From the NCBI RefSeq assembly GCF_018619185.1, contig NZ_JAAXYC010000046.1, positions 1 to 37,680 on the forward strand: a stretch of 37,680 nt of DNA. Direction: 5' to 3'. This document shows positions 8,008-15,699 of the stretch, piece by piece. Position 1 is the stretch's first letter, and every line of letters starts with the position of its first letter. This DNA comes from Streptomyces sp. McG3 (GTDB lineage: Bacteria; Actinomycetota; Actinomycetes; Streptomycetales; Streptomycetaceae). Made by a program: the position numbers and the translations under genes. The notes beneath the pieces are model-generated. The model saw only the letters and a program-made list of their open reading frames with translations. It was not told the DNA's origin and did not search any database.

Positions 8008-9219
8008 TTGAGTTCCGCACGTCCGCGCATCCGTCGTTCCGCCCCGGCCGGCCGGAGGGCCCGGCTCGCCCTGACCGGGACCGCGGCCCTGCTCGCCGCC
8101 GCGCTCACCGCGTGCGCGGGCGACCCCTCGGGCTCCGCCGAGGTGGGCGGGGACGCCGAGGAGCCCGGCACCAGCGTCTCGGTGAACCTCACGGGCACGG
8201 CGGCGGCCCCGGGCGGACCGGTGAAGGTGACGCTGGCTCACGGAAGGCTGAAGACGGTGTCGGTGGCGGCGGGCAAGGACGGCACGCTGACCGGGAGGAT
8301 ATCCGCCGACGGCCGGACCTGGACATCCGATCGGGTCGCCGCGCCCGGCACCGCGTACACGGTCGAGGCGCGGGACACGGACGGCGGCAGCGACCGGGCC
8401 GCGTTCGCCACCGCCGAGGCCGGGAAGGTCAACAAGCTCCTCCTCGCGCCGGGGAAGAACACGACCGTCGGCATCGCCCAGCCGCTGTCCGTCGTCTTCG
8501 ACCACCCCGTGAAGAACAAGGCGGCCGTCGAGAGGGCGCTGAAGGTCTCGACGTCCAACGACACCGAGGGCTCCTGGGGCTGGCTCCAGGACTACTCGGG
8601 CAAGGACCGCGTCGACTGGCGGCCCGAGGAGTACTGGAAGCCCGGAACGAAGGTCACCCTGGACGCACGGCTGAACGGGGTCGACACGGGTGCGGACGGC
8701 GGCTGGTTCGTCCGCGACTACACGACGACGTTCACGGTCGGCGCGGCCCAGGTGGTCAAGGTCGACCTCGACCGGTCCCGGCTCGCCCTGCACCGGGACG
8801 GGAAGCAGGTCCTGGACATCCCGATGTCGGCGGGCACCCCGGGCGGCGAGAAGGCCTCCTGGCGGGGCACGGCGGTCCTGATGTCGAAGGAAGGCACGAT
8901 CAACATGCGCTCCGAGACGGTGGGCCTGGGCGACGCCTACGACAAGATGGTCGATTACTCGATGCGGCTGACCTGGTCCGGGATGTACGTGCACGCGGCC
9001 CCGTGGAACGCGGGCTATTTCGGTCAGGCCAACCGGAGTTCGGGCTGCGTCGGCATGAGCGACGCGGACGCCGCGGCCCTGTACGGGCAGGTACGGGTGG
9101 GCGACCCGTTCGAGATGACCGGCGCGCAGGCCAAGGGCACGGTCGCCGAGGGCAACGGGTACGGCGCCTGGAACCTCTCGTGGGAGGACTGGGCGGCGAA
9201 GAGTGCCCTGACGAGGTAG
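8008..9219 (+). CDS. L,D-transpeptidase lipoprotein (Ig-like domains + YkuD)
   Basis: 403 residues from TTG 8008, set by a strong GGAGG at 7995-7999 with 8-nt spacing; longer in-frame starts lack an RBS. Residues 1-36 form a lipoprotein signal with two Arg-rich patches, a hydrophobic core and lipobox L33-T-A-C36. Two Ig-like domains (about 60-250) precede a C-terminal YkuD catalytic domain. Its signature is H329 (YVHAAPWN) followed by the nucleophile C347 in 'RSSGCVGMSD', the usual His to Ser-x-Gly-Cys spacing. It makes 3-3 cross-links in peptidoglycan or anchors proteins, outside the membrane. The overall layout matches actinobacterial Ldts such as LdtMt2. It is divergent from murJ and followed by a strong hairpin. 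Confidence 0.94.
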   Translation: MSSARPRIRRSAPAGRRARLALTGTAALLAAALTACAGDPSGSAEVGGDAEEPGTSVSVNLTGTAAAPGGPVKVTLAHGRLKTVSVAAGKDGTLTGRISADGRTWTSDRVAAPGTAYTVEARDTDGGSDRAAFATAEAGKVNKLLLAPGKNTTVGIAQPLSVVFDHPVKNKAAVERALKVSTSNDTEGSWGWLQDYSGKDRVDWRPEEYWKPGTKVTLDARLNGVDTGADGGWFVRDYTTTFTVGAAQVVKVDLDRSRLALHRDGKQVLDIPMSAGTPGGEKASWRGTAVLMSKEGTINMRSETVGLGDAYDKMVDYSMRLTWSGMYVHAAPWNAGYFGQANRSSGCVGMSDADAAALYGQVRVGDPFEMTGAQAKGTVAEGNGYGAWNLSWEDWAAKSALTR

Positions 9220-9237
9220 CCCGGTAGGGCCCGTTCC

Positions 9238-9297
9238 GGGCCCGGAGCACGTCAGCGGTGCCGCGGCCTCGGAGCGCCACCGACGTGCTCCGGGCCC
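9238..9297 (+). terminator. Long hairpin terminator after the L,D-transpeptidase
   Basis: GGGCCCGGAGCACGTC (9238-9253) and GACGTGCTCCGGGCCC (9282-9297) are a perfect 16-bp inverted repeat around a 28-nt loop that can itself fold (GGTG/CACC). It starts 18 nt past the stop codon. Confidence 0.75.
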
Positions 9298-9327
9298 GCA
9301 GCACTACTGACGCCACGTCCAACAATC

Positions 9328-9382
9328 GTTACCTTCACGCAACGCACCCGGTAGTTACCAGCGGTAAACAACCGGGGTTACC
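9328..9382. promoter_or_regulatory. GTTACC-repeat operator region upstream of the S15 peptidase
   Basis: TTACC-AGC-GGTAA (9355-9367) is a perfect 13-bp palindrome. Two further GTTACC half-sites flank it at 9328-9333 and 9377-9382. This AT-richer stretch lies 41-95 bp before the GTG start of the secreted peptidase, where a repressor or activator dimer would sit. TTACC...GGTAA palindromes resemble TetR-type operators, but which regulator binds here is unknown. Confidence 0.5.
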
Positions 9383-9422
9383 GTCGGGTCACTTTGCACT
9401 GACACGCGTGAGGAGTGACCCC

Positions 9423-11018
9423 GTGGCACGTCCGAAACCGGCACTGCGCACCACCGCTTCGATCACCACCGCCGTCGCCCTGCTCGCCGGGGCCGCGCTC
9501 GTCGCCGCCCCGGCCGCGACGGCGGCCCCCGGCACCGCACCCGCGGGCACGACCGCCCAGGGCCTGACGTTCCACGACATCCCCGGGTCCGGGGGCATCA
9601 CCCTGAAGGGCAACGTCTTCACGCCCGCCGGGGCGGCGGCCGGGACGAAGCATCCACTGATCGTCTTCCCGACGAGCTGGGCCATGCCGCAGATCGAGTA
9701 CCTGGCCCAGGCCCAGAAGCTCGCCGACTCCGGTTACGTCGTGGTGAGTTACACCTCGCGCGGCTTCTGGCTGTCGGGCGGGGAGATCGAGGTGGCGGGC
9801 CCGCCGGACAGCGCGGACGCCTCCGCCGTCATCGACTGGGCGCTGGAGCACACCTCCGCCGACCCGGACCGCGTCGGCATGGGCGGCGTCTCCTACGGGG
9901 CGGGCATCAGCCTGCTGGCGGCGGGGCACGACCCGCGCATCAAGGCGGTGGCCGCGCTCAGCGGCTGGGCCGACCTGATCGACTCCATCTACAGCGGGCG
10001 CACCCAGCACCTCCAGGCCGCCGCCCTGCTCGGCGGCGCGGGCCTGGTCACCGGCCGCCCCGGAGACGAACTGACGCAGACGCTGAAGGACTTCCTCGGC
10101 TCCAACCTGGAGAAGGAGCCGGAGATGATCGCCTGGGGGAAGAAGCGCTCCCCCGCGACGTATCTGGACCGGATCAACGCCAACGGCGCGGCCATCATGA
10201 TGGGCAACGCCTGGGGCGACACGATCTTCCCGCCCAACCAGTACGCCTCGTTCTACGACAAGCTCACCGGCCCCAAGCGGCTGGAGTTCCGCCCCGGCGA
10301 CCACGCCACCGCCGAGGCCACCGGTCTGCTCGGGCTGCCCAATGACACCTGGACGAGCACCCGCCGCTGGTTCGACCGCTATCTCAAGGGCGAGCGCAAC
10401 GGCATCGACACCGAGCTTCCCGTCCAGCTCAAGTCCCGCACCGACCAGGGGTACGAGGGCTACCCGGACTGGAAGTCGGTCGGCGCGGTGAAGAACCGGA
10501 TCCCGCTGGACGGCACCAAGAAGGTGTGGGCCAACGTCGACTCGGGCGCCAACGGGGGCATCGCGATCCTGTCCAACGCGCTGGACCAGTTCCTGAAGCT
10601 GCCACCGACGGTCTCCGTGCCCCTGCTGCCGCGCACCTTCGCGAGCGTCTGGCAGTCGGAGCGGTACGCCACCGCCCAGCGGATCCGGGGCACGTCCGCA
10701 CTGCACACCACGGTCACCAGCACGAAGCCGAGCGGCACCCTCGTCGCGTATCTCTACGACGTGGGGCCGCTCGGCATCGGCAAACTGGTCAGCAACGCTC
10801 CGTACACCTTCCACGGGCAGACGCCGGGCCGGCCGTTCCCCGTCGACCTGGAGCTGTACTCCACGGCCTACGACGTCCCCGCCGGTCACCGGCTCGCCCT
10901 GGTGATCGACACCGTCGATCCGTTGTACATCGAGCACAACCCGACCGGAGCGCAGCTGACCTTCTCCTCGCCCGGCACGGACCCGAGTCATCTCTCGGTC
11001 CCGCTGCGCGAGAAGTGA
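9423..11018 (+). CDS. Secreted S15-type X-Pro dipeptidyl-peptidase / CocE-like hydrolase
   Basis: 531 residues from GTG 9423 (AGGAG at 9411-9415, 7-nt spacing); upstream in-frame starts run through the promoter. A signal peptide spans 1-35 (TTAVALLAGAALVAAPAATAA). The alpha/beta-hydrolase catalytic triad is visible: S157 in GGVSYGAG, D266 in GNAWGDTIFP and H294 in PGDHAT. The C-terminal half (about 345-531) is the jelly-roll domain of S15/CocE proteins ('GTLVAYLYDVGPLG', 'VPAGHRLALVID'). It is expected to hydrolyse peptides or esters outside the cell. Its last 26 codons plus the following 130 nt recur 11.25 kb downstream at 22186-22406 (see repeat entries). The 3' end here is the intact one. 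Confidence 0.92.
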   Translation: MARPKPALRTTASITTAVALLAGAALVAAPAATAAPGTAPAGTTAQGLTFHDIPGSGGITLKGNVFTPAGAAAGTKHPLIVFPTSWAMPQIEYLAQAQKLADSGYVVVSYTSRGFWLSGGEIEVAGPPDSADASAVIDWALEHTSADPDRVGMGGVSYGAGISLLAAGHDPRIKAVAALSGWADLIDSIYSGRTQHLQAAALLGGAGLVTGRPGDELTQTLKDFLGSNLEKEPEMIAWGKKRSPATYLDRINANGAAIMMGNAWGDTIFPPNQYASFYDKLTGPKRLEFRPGDHATAEATGLLGLPNDTWTSTRRWFDRYLKGERNGIDTELPVQLKSRTDQGYEGYPDWKSVGAVKNRIPLDGTKKVWANVDSGANGGIAILSNALDQFLKLPPTVSVPLLPRTFASVWQSERYATAQRIRGTSALHTTVTSTKPSGTLVAYLYDVGPLGIGKLVSNAPYTFHGQTPGRPFPVDLELYSTAYDVPAGHRLALVIDTVDPLYIEHNPTGAQLTFSSPGTDPSHLSVPLREK

Positions 11019-11025
11019 TCACCGA

Positions 11026-11071
11026 CTGCTGCCGGGCGGGCAGGACCCGGCTACCGCCCTCCCGGCAGCAG
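11026..11071. terminator. Bidirectional hairpin terminator (left copy)
   Basis: Arms 11026-11043 and 11054-11071 form an ~18-bp stem around a 10-nt loop. The sequence corresponds to the hairpin at 22275-22320, with one extra mismatch (C at 11055 where the right copy has T). It still terminates the peptidase transcript. Confidence 0.7.
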
Positions 11072-11156
11072 CGTCCCGGTGCGGCCGGGGCCACCCCCAC
11101 CGCCTCCGTCTTCGGACTGCGCCGCTGGCGGCGGGCCACCCAGGTGGCGAACCACG
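11051..11156 (-). pseudogene. Truncated, frameshifted 3' remnant of a gluD permease gene
   Basis: Read on the minus strand this encodes WFATWVARRQRR-SPKTEAVGVAP, identical to the C-terminus of the gluD product at 22300-23187. It then shifts frame because one C is missing relative to the right copy, so it ends ...APGRCCREGG instead of ...PGTLLPGGQ and passes the original stop. The rest of the gene is absent; unrelated island sequence starts at 11157. Confidence 0.85.
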
Positions 11157-11175
11157 CGGTGGGGCGTACGGGACA

Positions 11176-11209
11176 GGTGCGGAGCGAGGGACGATTCTCG
11201 CTCCGCACC
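11176..11209 (-). terminator. Terminator of the sugar-island operon
   Basis: GGTGCGGAGCGAG (11176-11188) and CTCGCTCCGCACC (11197-11209) form a perfect 13-bp stem with an 8-nt loop. It lies 19 nt downstream of the stop of the large secreted protein on the minus strand, the end of the island's operon. Confidence 0.8.
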
Positions 11210-11228
11210 GTCGATCGGCCCGTTCCGG

Positions 11229-14200
11229 TCAGGTCACCGTCCACTTCTGCGACGCACGGCCGTCGCACCGGGAGATGATCAGCTGGGTTCCATCGGCCCC
11301 GCTGCCACCCGCGGTATCGAGGCAGATGCCGCGGTTGCGGATGGTGCCGTCAGACCCCACGGACCAGTCCTGATTGGCGCCGCCGGTGCAGTCCCACAGC
11401 TGGACCTTGGTCCCGTCGGCGGAGCCCCAGCCGTCCACATCGAGGCACTTGCCCAGCGACCGCAGTGTGGCACCGGTGGCCTGCCACTTCTGGTTGTCAC
11501 CGGTGTTGCAGCCCCACAGCTGCACCTTGGTGCCGTTCGCCGAGCTGTTGGCGTTCACGTCAGCGCACTTGCCGCCGACGCCCTTGATCTGCTTCGCGGT
11601 GGACGCACCGCCCTGTGCGACGCCGTTCCCGACGAAGTTCAGCGAGTCGATGTCGAACGAGTTGCCCGAGGTCGTCTTGAAGACCAGGTACAGCTCGGTC
11701 GTCCCGGCGGGCTTGGTGACGTCGACCGCCGGTGTGTTCTGGTAGGCGTCCCAGCCGCCGGTGCTCGGGACGGGCACCGTGGCGAGCAGCGCGCCCGATG
11801 GGGAGCCGTCACGCAGTTCGACCGTTCCCCCGCCCGTAGGGGAGGAAAGTCTGAGCGAGACCTTGTCGATGCCCGTGAAGTTGACCGGGGAGTAGGAGAC
11901 CCAGTCGTTGTCGCTGATGTCGCCGAGCCGGCCGCCGGACTCGGCGCCTGCCTGGGACACGACCCGGATTCCGGACTGACGAGTGTAGAACTCGGCTTGC
12001 TTGTGCTTGGGCTGAAGCAACGCTTTGGCGCTGCCGCCCAGGGCAGGCACCCCGGAGGCGCCCTTGTCCGTGTAGCTGGAGGAGACGACGTAGGACACGT
12101 TCAGGTCGGCGTGACCGGCATCCGTCTCCGGGACGATGGTGCCTGAGCAGCCGGTGATCACGTCGGTGTCGTGCGCGTGCTCGTCATGTCCGAGCGAGGG
12201 CACGGTCCTGACTTTGCCGCAGTCGATCGTGCCGTCTTCCGGGTCGGTGACGTTCACCGTGTACGGGATGCGGTCGCCCCAGTCGTACATGCCGCCGTTC
12301 GGCACGGAGAGTTCGACGGTCGGCGCGGTGTTGCCGGAGGTCACGGTGAGGTTGGCGGTGCCGGTGCGGCCGCCTGTGTCCGTGACGGTGAGCTGGGCGG
12401 TGAACTGTCCCTTCCCGGTGTAGGTGTGTGTCGGGGACGCCTGGTCGGAGGTCGCTCCGTCGCCGAAGTCCCAGCGGTAGGAGAGTGTGCCGCCCTCGGG
12501 GTCGTGCGAACCCGCGCTGGAGAACTTCACCGTCAGCGGCGAGGGCCCGGAGGTCGGGGTGGCGGTGGCCTTGGCGAGGGGGCGTCGGTCACCGGAGCTG
12601 TAGTCGATGCGGTAGAGGCCGGAGTCGGGGTTGTCCCGGCCGAAGCCGCTGCCCCATTCCAGCAGGTACATCGCCCCGTCGGGGCCGAACTTCATGTCCA
12701 TCGGGGACTTGAGGCTCAGGTCCGGCAGGAAGTCGTTGATCTTGAGCAGCTTCCCCTCGTCGTCCAGGCGGAACTCGTGCAGTGTGTTGCGCGACCACTC
12801 GCCGAAGAAGGGCGTCTTGTCGAAGTAGGCCGGGAACTTCGTCTCCGAGGGGTTGTCGGGGTCGTACTGATACACGGGGAAGGCGGCGGGCGCCTCGCCG
12901 CCCTCGCCCATCTCCGGGAACTTCCCCCCGTTGACACCGTTGCCGTACCAGACGTCTGCCTTCTTGGCCGCCGGGAGGTTGGTCAGGCCGGTGTTGTTGG
13001 GTGACTCGTTGACCGGAGCCGCGCAGTTGAAGTCGGGTCCGGACTGGCCGGTGGCGTAGTCGTAGTCCCGGTAGGGGATGTTGTCGCCGACGCAGTACGG
13101 CCAGCCGTAGAAGCCCGGCTCCTTGACGGCGTTCCACTCGACGATCGCCGCCGGCCCTCGGGCCGCGTTGTCGGAGCCGGCGTCCGGGCCGTAGTCCGCG
13201 GCGTAGACCGTGCCGTCTTCCGGGTCGACGGAGAAGCGGAAGGGGTTGCGGAAGCCCATGGCGTAGATCTCGGGCTTGGTCTTCGCTGTTCCGGGGGCGA
13301 ACATGTTGCCGGTCGGGACGGTATAGGTGCCGTCGTCCTCCGGGTGGATGCGCAGGATCTTGCCGCGCAGGTCGTTGGTGTTCGCGGAGGTGCGCTGGAC
13401 ATCGTTGTCCGCACGTCCCGGACGTTCGTCGATCGGCGCGTATCCGTCGGAGCGGAACGGTTCCACGTCGTCGCCGGTGCCTATGTACAGGTTGCCGCCC
13501 GGGCCGAAGGCGATGTATCCGCCGGTGTGTCCCGGTTCCGGGGACTGACGTGAGGAGGGGACCTTCATGACCACTTTTTCGCTGGCCTTGTCGATGGTGT
13601 CGCCGTTGGCGGTGAACCGGGACACGCGTGCGATGTCCTCGGTGCCGCCGGCCGGCGAGTACATCAGGTAGATCCACCGGTTGGTGGCGAAGTCCGGGTC
13701 CAGTGCGAGGCCGGTCAGTCCGTCCTCGCCTCCGGTGTAGACGTCGAGCGTGGCGGCGGTGAGCACATCGCCGGTGCCGGGTTTGTGCACCTTTACCTTG
13801 CCGCCGTACTCGGCGTAGAAGACCCGGCCGTCGTCGGCGATGTCCAGGGCGGCGGGGCCGACGGTGTTCTCGTCCAGCGGGACCTTCTCGTAGTCGGCCC
13901 AGGTCGTGGGACCGCAGTCTGCCGCGACTTTGCCGCCCGCGGTCTCGACGCCGCCCACGACATGGTCGCGGAAGAGCGGGTCGGAGTAGCTGGCGTTGTC
14001 GTGGCCCATGGCGGTGGCCCACACACTGCCGCCCTCGGCATCGCGGCACCAGGAGATCGGGTGGTCGGCCCCCATGGCCTCGCTGCCCGGATCGTAGGTG
14101 GTCTCGTCGGCGGTGACCAGGACGTGCACGTCGCCGCGCGGGTTGGGGTCGAAGTTGTACCACTCCTCCGTGCGTTCCCAGCGGTCGGGAAGGTGCGAGG

Positions 14201-14702
14201 TGGAGGGGTGGACGCGGTCGGCGACCTTGGCGGTGCCCTTCAGGCTGCCGGGCGAGTGCGCGGGCATGTGCGCGCCGCCGTTGACCAGCTGGTCCCACCA
14301 GGGGAATTCGTTCTCGATGCCCATGTCGAGCGTGTTGTGGATGGCCGCGATGCCACCGCCGTCGCGGACGTAGCTCTGCATGGCCTGGCGTTGGGCGTCG
14401 GTCTCCCAGACCATGCCGGACGTCTGGACCATGGCGATCACGTCGTACTCGGCGAGGTCTGTGTCGTTGAAGACGGCCGAGTCCTCGCTCGTGGTCAGCT
14501 CCCATCCGCGTTCGGCGGCGACCTGGTCGAACATGGTGATGGCTGCCGGAATGGAGCCGTGCCGGTAGGCGCCGGGTGCGGTCTTGGTGAACAGGAGGAC
14601 GTGGAAGCCCTCGGGGTGGGCGGAGGCCGGGGCGCTCAGGCCGGTCATGAGGAGGGCGGAGCTGACTAAACTCAGCCCCCATTTCGTCGTTCTGGATCTC
14701 AT
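11229..14702 (-). CDS. Secreted ThuA / PQQ-type sugar dehydrogenase / PKD / CBM6 / ricin-B multidomain protein
   Basis: 1157 residues from ATG 14702 (AGGAG 7 nt upstream). In order: signal peptide (1-28, ASA cleavage); ThuA domain (about 33-255; 'FHVLLFTKTAPGAYRHGSIPA', 'GGGIAAIHNTLD'); a sGDH/PQQ-type six-bladed propeller (about 270-700; 'GLTGLALDPDF', GHTGG with H392, 'RGKILRIHP', 'GFRNPFRFSVDP', 'ADYGPDAG'); PKD domain (about 709-790; 'YRWDFGDG'); CBM6 (about 900-1025; 'DNDWVSYSPVNF'); ricin-B lectin (about 1035-1157; repeated QLWGC/QLWDC and QKW/QDW motifs). It probably binds a polysaccharide outside the cell and may oxidise or process sugar ends. Cofactor use is uncertain, since few streptomycetes are known to make PQQ. 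It is the last gene of the transporter operon, 88 nt after the isomerase. Confidence 0.93.
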   Translation of the reverse strand: MRSRTTKWGLSLVSSALLMTGLSAPASAHPEGFHVLLFTKTAPGAYRHGSIPAAITMFDQVAAERGWELTTSEDSAVFNDTDLAEYDVIAMVQTSGMVWETDAQRQAMQSYVRDGGGIAAIHNTLDMGIENEFPWWDQLVNGGAHMPAHSPGSLKGTAKVADRVHPSTSHLPDRWERTEEWYNFDPNPRGDVHVLVTADETTYDPGSEAMGADHPISWCRDAEGGSVWATAMGHDNASYSDPLFRDHVVGGVETAGGKVAADCGPTTWADYEKVPLDENTVGPAALDIADDGRVFYAEYGGKVKVHKPGTGDVLTAATLDVYTGGEDGLTGLALDPDFATNRWIYLMYSPAGGTEDIARVSRFTANGDTIDKASEKVVMKVPSSRQSPEPGHTGGYIAFGPGGNLYIGTGDDVEPFRSDGYAPIDERPGRADNDVQRTSANTNDLRGKILRIHPEDDGTYTVPTGNMFAPGTAKTKPEIYAMGFRNPFRFSVDPEDGTVYAADYGPDAGSDNAARGPAAIVEWNAVKEPGFYGWPYCVGDNIPYRDYDYATGQSGPDFNCAAPVNESPNNTGLTNLPAAKKADVWYGNGVNGGKFPEMGEGGEAPAAFPVYQYDPDNPSETKFPAYFDKTPFFGEWSRNTLHEFRLDDEGKLLKINDFLPDLSLKSPMDMKFGPDGAMYLLEWGSGFGRDNPDSGLYRIDYSSGDRRPLAKATATPTSGPSPLTVKFSSAGSHDPEGGTLSYRWDFGDGATSDQASPTHTYTGKGQFTAQLTVTDTGGRTGTANLTVTSGNTAPTVELSVPNGGMYDWGDRIPYTVNVTDPEDGTIDCGKVRTVPSLGHDEHAHDTDVITGCSGTIVPETDAGHADLNVSYVVSSSYTDKGASGVPALGGSAKALLQPKHKQAEFYTRQSGIRVVSQAGAESGGRLGDISDNDWVSYSPVNFTGIDKVSLRLSSPTGGGTVELRDGSPSGALLATVPVPSTGGWDAYQNTPAVDVTKPAGTTELYLVFKTTSGNSFDIDSLNFVGNGVAQGGASTAKQIKGVGGKCADVNANSSANGTKVQLWGCNTGDNQKWQATGATLRSLGKCLDVDGWGSADGTKVQLWDCTGGANQDWSVGSDGTIRNRGICLDTAGGSGADGTQLIISRCDGRASQKWTVT

Positions 14703-14790
14703 GTGCGGCTCCTGCGGCGGTAGATGTGGTACGTGGATGGCTCTTGCGGACATCGGACGCGGGGCGGGAACACGAGTGCCGAACCGGCGC

Positions 14791-15699
14791 TCAAGCCGGT
14801 GTCGGGTCAGGCAGGGCGGCAGAGGTGGGGCGTCGTTCGGCCTGGCGGAGGAAGGCGAGGCCCCGGGTGGCGAGGTCGTCCTGGCTGGGGGCGAGCGGCC
14901 GCCAGATGGAGGCGGCGACTGCGATGGTCGCGTTGTGGGCGGTGAAGGATTCGATGCACAGGGGTCCCTGATGGCCCTCGTCGTCCAGGGCGTCGAGGAA
15001 TCCTGGCCAGTCCAGGTGGTCGTCGCCCGGTGCGCCCCGGTCGTTGGCGCACACCTGGACGTGGAAGATGCGGCCGGTGGCCCGGCGTACGGCGTCCGGC
15101 AGCGACCGTTCCTCGATGTTCTGGTGGTAGGTGTCGAGGGCGACCCCTATGGTTTGGGCGGACAGTCCGTCCATCGCCGCAACTGTCTGGTCGATGGTGT
15201 TGAACAGGCTCGTCTCGTACCGGTTGAGCGGCTCGACGGCGATCCGGATGCCCGTCTGGGCAGCGTGTGTGACGACCGGCGCGATGTTCTCCCGCCACTG
15301 CTCGTACGCCGCCGTTCGCTCGCCGTCGTCCATCTGCCAGGTGTGGCCGACGGCGGCGTAGACGGGGCCGGCCACGACGGGGGCGCCGAGCAGCGCGGCC
15401 GCGTCGACGCACTGCCGTAGGTAGTCCTGGGTGGTGCGGACCACCGTGGGCGTGGCGCGGACGAGATCGCGCCCCGGCGGCATCACGGCGCACACCGCGG
15501 CGGGCGTGAGGCCCTGGTCGGCCAGGAGGCCGGCGGTGGTGGCGGGCTGCCAGTCGCCGGGCTGCTCCAGTGGGAGTTCGGCGCAGTCGAAGCCCCAGGC
15601 GGCCAGGCGCGGCAGCACCTCTTCAAGGGCCTTGTCGGTGACTGGTGAGTGCCAGATCCAGGGGTTGGCGCCGATCGCTCGCCGTACGTTCGGGGTCAC
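14791..15699 (-). CDS. Sugar (phosphate) isomerase/epimerase, TIM-barrel AP-endonuclease-2 fold
   Basis: 302 residues from GTG 15699; the GTGA overlaps the stop of the binding-protein gene, which fixes the start by translational coupling. It follows the xylose-isomerase-like TIM-barrel pattern of D-tagatose/psicose 3-epimerases and related enzymes: 'GFDCAELPLE', metal ligand Glu in IAVEPLNRYE, 'GVALDTYHQNIEE', 'GRIFHVQVCANDRGAPGDDHLDW' and the final Glu in LCIESF. It is cytoplasmic and presumably acts on the sugar brought in by the adjacent transporter. Epimerase, isomerase and 3-keto-glycoside lyase activities all occur in this fold, so the reaction is not decided by sequence alone. Confidence 0.88.
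   Translation of the reverse strand: MTPNVRRAIGANPWIWHSPVTDKALEEVLPRLAAWGFDCAELPLEQPGDWQPATTAGLLADQGLTPAAVCAVMPPGRDLVRATPTVVRTTQDYLRQCVDAAALLGAPVVAGPVYAAVGHTWQMDDGERTAAYEQWRENIAPVVTHAAQTGIRIAVEPLNRYETSLFNTIDQTVAAMDGLSAQTIGVALDTYHQNIEERSLPDAVRRATGRIFHVQVCANDRGAPGDDHLDWPGFLDALDDEGHQGPLCIESFTAHNATIAVAASIWRPLAPSQDDLATRGLAFLRQAERRPTSAALPDPTPA

Larger units (their letters stand above)
10937..11156 (+). repeat. Left copy of ~220-bp direct repeat flanking the sugar island
   Basis: This stretch is nearly identical to 22186-22406: by eye four substitutions and one single-base indel in about 220 bp. It comprises the last 82 nt of the S15 peptidase gene (intact here), the convergent-gene terminator, and the last ~105 nt of a gluD-type permease gene, truncated here. 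The match begins at CAACCCGACCGG and ends at GGCGAACCACG; beyond those points the copies share nothing. Confidence 0.95.
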
